7,405 bases of DNA from Dehalococcoidia bacterium. GTDB taxonomy: Bacteria; Chloroflexota; Dehalococcoidia; Dehalococcoidales; W693. A program made the translations under genes and the position numbers. The stretch spans positions 1-7,405 of the forward strand of contig DUFE01000021.1 of NCBI GenBank assembly GCA_011170385.1, given 5' to 3'. The notes below the pieces were generated by a model. It worked only from the letters and a program-made list of their open reading frames with translations, was not told the DNA's origin and ran no database searches. Position 1 is the stretch's first letter. Each line of letters starts with the position of its first letter. Positions 6,037-7,405 of the stretch are shown piece after piece.

Positions 6037-6147
6037 CTAGTATTTATAGTGAGACTCCGTCCGGTTCCACAGATAGACGTATTTCTTCTCCGGAGACATA
6101 AACAACCACCGGAGCTGGAACAGGAGCTTGCTTATAAAGTTAGCCAT
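6037..6147 (-). CDS. Tiny basic/aromatic protein of 36 residues, unknown function
   Basis: The minus strand encodes ATG plus 35 further codons and TAG. The protein begins MANFISKLLFQLRWLF and continues through SPEKKYVYLWNRT to a YKY end. An AGGAG Shine-Dalgarno stands 8 nt before the ATG, and a TATAAC hexamer (6176-6181) could be its -10. The first half is an amphipathic, mostly hydrophobic helix (residues 3-17), which suggests membrane association. The second half has the compact motif SPExxYxYLWxRT. I have the impression that short proteins with such a motif recur in Dehalococcoidia genomes, but I cannot verify this here. The gene ends tail to tail with the zinc-finger mini-protein gene, one base apart, and starts divergently from nadE. 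It is small enough to be missed by usual length cut-offs. The plus-strand frame over the same bases is less convincing because the nadE promoter lies inside it. Confidence 0.6.
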   Translation of the reverse strand: MANFISKLLFQLRWLFMSPEKKYVYLWNRTESHYKY

Positions 6148-6155
6148 TTTCCTTT

Positions 6156-6160
6156 CTCCT
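6156..6160 (-). promoter_or_regulatory. Ribosome binding site of the 36-residue gene
   Basis: The minus strand reads AAAGGAGAAAGGAAA followed by ATG. AGGAG at 8 nt spacing is near optimal and is the main non-protein argument that this tiny gene is translated. Confidence 0.6.
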
Positions 6161-6232
6161 TTCACACTGTCAATAGTTATAACGCATTTCGGCACAAAAG
6201 GTTAGGTCGGCGCTTAATCAAAGAAAAAGCCT

Positions 6233-6261
6233 TTGACTGGGTAATAGCCAGAGGATATACT
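6233..6261 (+). promoter_or_regulatory. Sigma70 promoter of nadE
   Basis: TTGACT (6233-6238), a 17-bp spacer and TATACT (6256-6261) match the consensus at ten of twelve hexamer positions with ideal spacing. Transcription should begin near 6268, leaving a leader of about 23 nt that holds the GGAG ribosome site (6279-6282). Confidence 0.7.
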
Positions 6262-6278
6262 AAAGTAATACCGACCGC

Positions 6279-6282
6279 GGAG
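6279..6282 (+). promoter_or_regulatory. Ribosome binding site of nadE
   Basis: GGAG followed by eight bases and the ATG at 6291. Spacing is normal and supports this start. Confidence 0.6.
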
Positions 6283-6290
6283 AAGACGTT

Positions 6291-7016
6291 ATGAAAGCAG
6301 GGCAACTGGCTGACAGGCTAACCTTATGGATTGCAGAGAAGGTGAAGTCCGCCGGCTTAAAGGGAGCGGTGTTCGGCATGAGCGGCGGCGTAGATTCATC
6401 GGTGGTGGCTGCTTTAAGCCGCCGCGCCTGCGGCGAAGATACGCTGGGGCTGCTGATGCCCTGCCACAGCGACCCGCAGGACGAGCAACACGCCCTCGCC
6501 GTAGCCGAAAAGTTCTCCATCCGGACGAAGAAGATTGCCCTCGACGCCGTGTATGATATGCTCTTGAAGTCCTTTAATGTCGAAGGGGACACTGACGACG
6601 AACGGCTGGCAAGGGCTAACCTAAAAGCTAGGTTGAGGATGCTCACCATTTATTTCCACGCCAATCGACTGCGTTACCTGGTAACCGGATCCGGCAACAA
6701 AAGCGAGCTTACCGTGGGCTACTTCACCAAATACGGCGACGGTGGGGTGGACATTCTGCCACTTGGTAACCTGGTCAAGACACAGGTGAGAGAGCTGGCT
6801 GCATTTCTAGGCGTCCCGCAGGAAATCATAGACAAACCTCCATCTGCCGGGCTGTGGCGCGGACAAACCGACGAAGAAGACCTCGGCTGCAGTTACGAAG
6901 AACTGGACAGGCTGCTTACCGGCGGCAAAGCATCAGGTGACATCAAAGCGAAGATAGAGAAGCTGGTAGCCGCCAACCGCCACAAGCTTAACCCGCCGCC
7001 GATACCGGACTTTTAA
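6291..7016 (+). CDS. nadE: NAD+ synthase, ammonia-dependent type
   Basis: The 241-residue cytoplasmic enzyme performs the last step of NAD+ synthesis: deamido-NAD+, ATP and an amino donor give NAD+, AMP and diphosphate. It contains the N-type ATP pyrophosphatase P-loop SGGVDSS at 31-37 and the segment NLKARLRM at 110-117. Further on are TGSGNKSE at 132-139, GYFTKYGDGG at 143-152 and KPPSAGLWRGQTDEEDLG at 182-199, all characteristic of NadE. There is no N-terminal nitrilase-type glutaminase domain, so it should use free ammonia or an amidase supplied in trans. The length is a little below that of E. coli NadE and close to the compact forms of this class. The ATG at 6291 has GGAG 8 nt upstream and its own promoter. 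It is followed after 63 bp by the tRNA cluster, whose promoter lies just beyond the stop codon; no clear nadE terminator is seen. Confidence 0.96.
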   Translation: MKAGQLADRLTLWIAEKVKSAGLKGAVFGMSGGVDSSVVAALSRRACGEDTLGLLMPCHSDPQDEQHALAVAEKFSIRTKKIALDAVYDMLLKSFNVEGDTDDERLARANLKARLRMLTIYFHANRLRYLVTGSGNKSELTVGYFTKYGDGGVDILPLGNLVKTQVRELAAFLGVPQEIIDKPPSAGLWRGQTDEEDLGCSYEELDRLLTGGKASGDIKAKIEKLVAANRHKLNPPPIPDF

Positions 7017-7038
7017 TATTACCTCCCTCCGATTCTCG

Positions 7039-7067
7039 TTGACACTGCCATTTAGCCAAAGTATAAT
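7039..7067 (+). promoter_or_regulatory. Perfect-consensus sigma70 promoter of the tRNA cluster
   Basis: TTGACA (7039-7044), exactly 17 bp, then TATAAT (7062-7067): all twelve hexamer bases match the consensus at the optimal spacing. The predicted start near 7074 lies about 6 nt before the first tRNA, leaving a very short 5' leader for RNase P to remove. Confidence 0.85.
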
Positions 7068-7079
7068 TTACCTGTTTCA

Positions 7080-7165
7080 GCCGAAGTGGCGGAATGGCAG
7101 ACGCGCTACGTTCAGGGCGTAGTGTCCGTAAGGGCGTGAGAGTTCAAATCTCTCCTTCGGCACCA
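7080..7165 (+). tRNA. tRNA-Leu (anticodon CAG)
   Basis: The acceptor stem GCCGAAG pairs with CTTCGGC (7155-7161), discriminator A7162, with encoded CCA at 7163-7165. The anticodon stem CTACG/CGTAG encloses TTCAGGG, giving anticodon CAG at 7113-7115, which reads CUG. A long variable arm and a GAGAG-TTCAAAT-CTCTC T arm complete a class II tRNA, as expected for leucine. It is the first gene of the three-tRNA cluster. Confidence 0.95.
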
Positions 7166-7170
7166 CATAG

Positions 7171-7247
7171 GCGCTTGTAGCTCAGTTGGATAGAGCGCAG
7201 CCCTGCGGAGGCTGAGGCCGTGGGTTCGAGCCCCGCCAAGCGCGCCA
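7171..7247 (+). tRNA. tRNA-Arg (anticodon GCG)
   Basis: The acceptor stem GCGCTTG (7171-7177) pairs with CAAGCGC (7237-7243), discriminator G7244, with encoded CCA at 7245-7247. The anticodon stem CAGCC/GGCTG encloses CTGCGGA, so the anticodon is GCG at 7205-7207, reading CGC. A20 in the D loop and C35 in the anticodon, the main arginine identity elements, are both present. The T stem has one G-T wobble. Most bacteria read CGC with an A34 (inosine) tRNA-Arg(ACG), so a G34 version is notable. Confidence 0.93.
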
Positions 7248-7251
7248 TCGA

Positions 7252-7325
7252 GGGCGGTTAGCTCAGCTGGTTAGAGCACCTGCTTTACACGCAGGGGGTC
7301 AGAGGTTCAAGTCCTCTACCGCCCA
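7252..7325 (+). tRNA. tRNA-Val (anticodon TAC), no encoded CCA
   Basis: The acceptor stem GGGCGGT (7252-7258) pairs with ACCGCCC (7318-7324), with discriminator A7325. The anticodon stem CCTGC/GCAGG encloses TTTACAC, giving TAC at 7286-7288, which reads GUA. The T arm is AGAGG-TTCAAGT-CCTCT. The bases after the discriminator are TTT, so the CCA end must be added by the CCA-adding enzyme, unlike in the two upstream tRNAs. Confidence 0.95.
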
Positions 7326-7405
7326 TTTCCTGCCTAAATTGACACCATAACTGGACATTTCCCATTTTCAGAACCTGCCACACCGCTGTTTCAGATGAAA
7401 ATTAA

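Noticed and set aside
6168..6173. Perfect TTGACA on the minus strand upstream of the 36-residue gene
   Set aside because: A -10 at 17 bp would fall on the start codon region (AAAATG), which is not a -10 element, so it cannot be the promoter of that gene.
6049..6294. Plus-strand frame of 81 codons starting GTG that overlaps the nadE start as ATGA, suggesting translational coupling
   Set aside because: The near-consensus nadE promoter (6233-6261) lies inside it, its start has no ribosome site, the protein matches no family I recognise, and the opposite strand has a better small gene with a strong Shine-Dalgarno.

Overview
The window is bacterial chromosomal DNA at roughly 50-55% G+C by eye, with compact gene packing, Shine-Dalgarno-led starts and sigma70-type promoters. 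I think it comes from a Chloroflexota genome of the Dehalococcoidia type. The basis is family resemblance as I remember it (RadC, DnaE, the TIGR01906/DUF1461 membrane protein, ammonia-dependent NadE, a tiny SPExxYxYLWxRT-type protein). This is an inference that has not been tested by any search.

Layout from left to right. The 5' part of radC (1-177, minus) runs off the left edge. dnaE, the DNA polymerase III alpha subunit, follows (250-3804, minus), with both genes pointing left. Each has an extended -10 promoter of the form TGCTANAAT just upstream. A 166-bp divergent gap separates dnaE from a DUF1461 integral membrane protein gene (3971-4678, plus). The 3' end of that gene overlaps the convergent gene for an AhpD/carboxymuconolactone-decarboxylase-like protein (4642-5124, minus) by 37 bp. 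A gap with three 9-bp repeats and a small hairpin separates this from a ferritin-like diiron protein gene (5267-5704, minus). Divergent from it is a 54-residue protein with two CxxCxGxG zinc-finger motifs (5871-6035, plus). A 36-codon minus-strand gene (6037-6147) ends one base away from it. nadE (6291-7016, plus) has its own near-consensus promoter. The window closes with a tRNA cluster, Leu(CAG)-Arg(GCG)-Val(TAC), behind a promoter that matches the sigma70 consensus at all twelve hexamer positions. The last 80 bp hold no gene that I can support.

Most genes appear to be independently transcribed housekeeping functions: replication (dnaE), a DNA-repair-associated family (radC), NAD+ synthesis (nadE) and translation (tRNAs). 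The AhpD-like and ferritin-like genes lie in tandem on the minus strand and may form a small peroxide/iron-handling group, which would suit an anaerobe, but this rests only on family and proximity. I see no CRISPR array, complete insertion sequence, phage gene or obvious new multi-gene system. The most interesting items are the tiny gene at 6037-6147, the CxxCxGxG mini-protein, the G34-type tRNA-Arg, and the PHP domain of DnaE, which keeps a full set of metal ligands.
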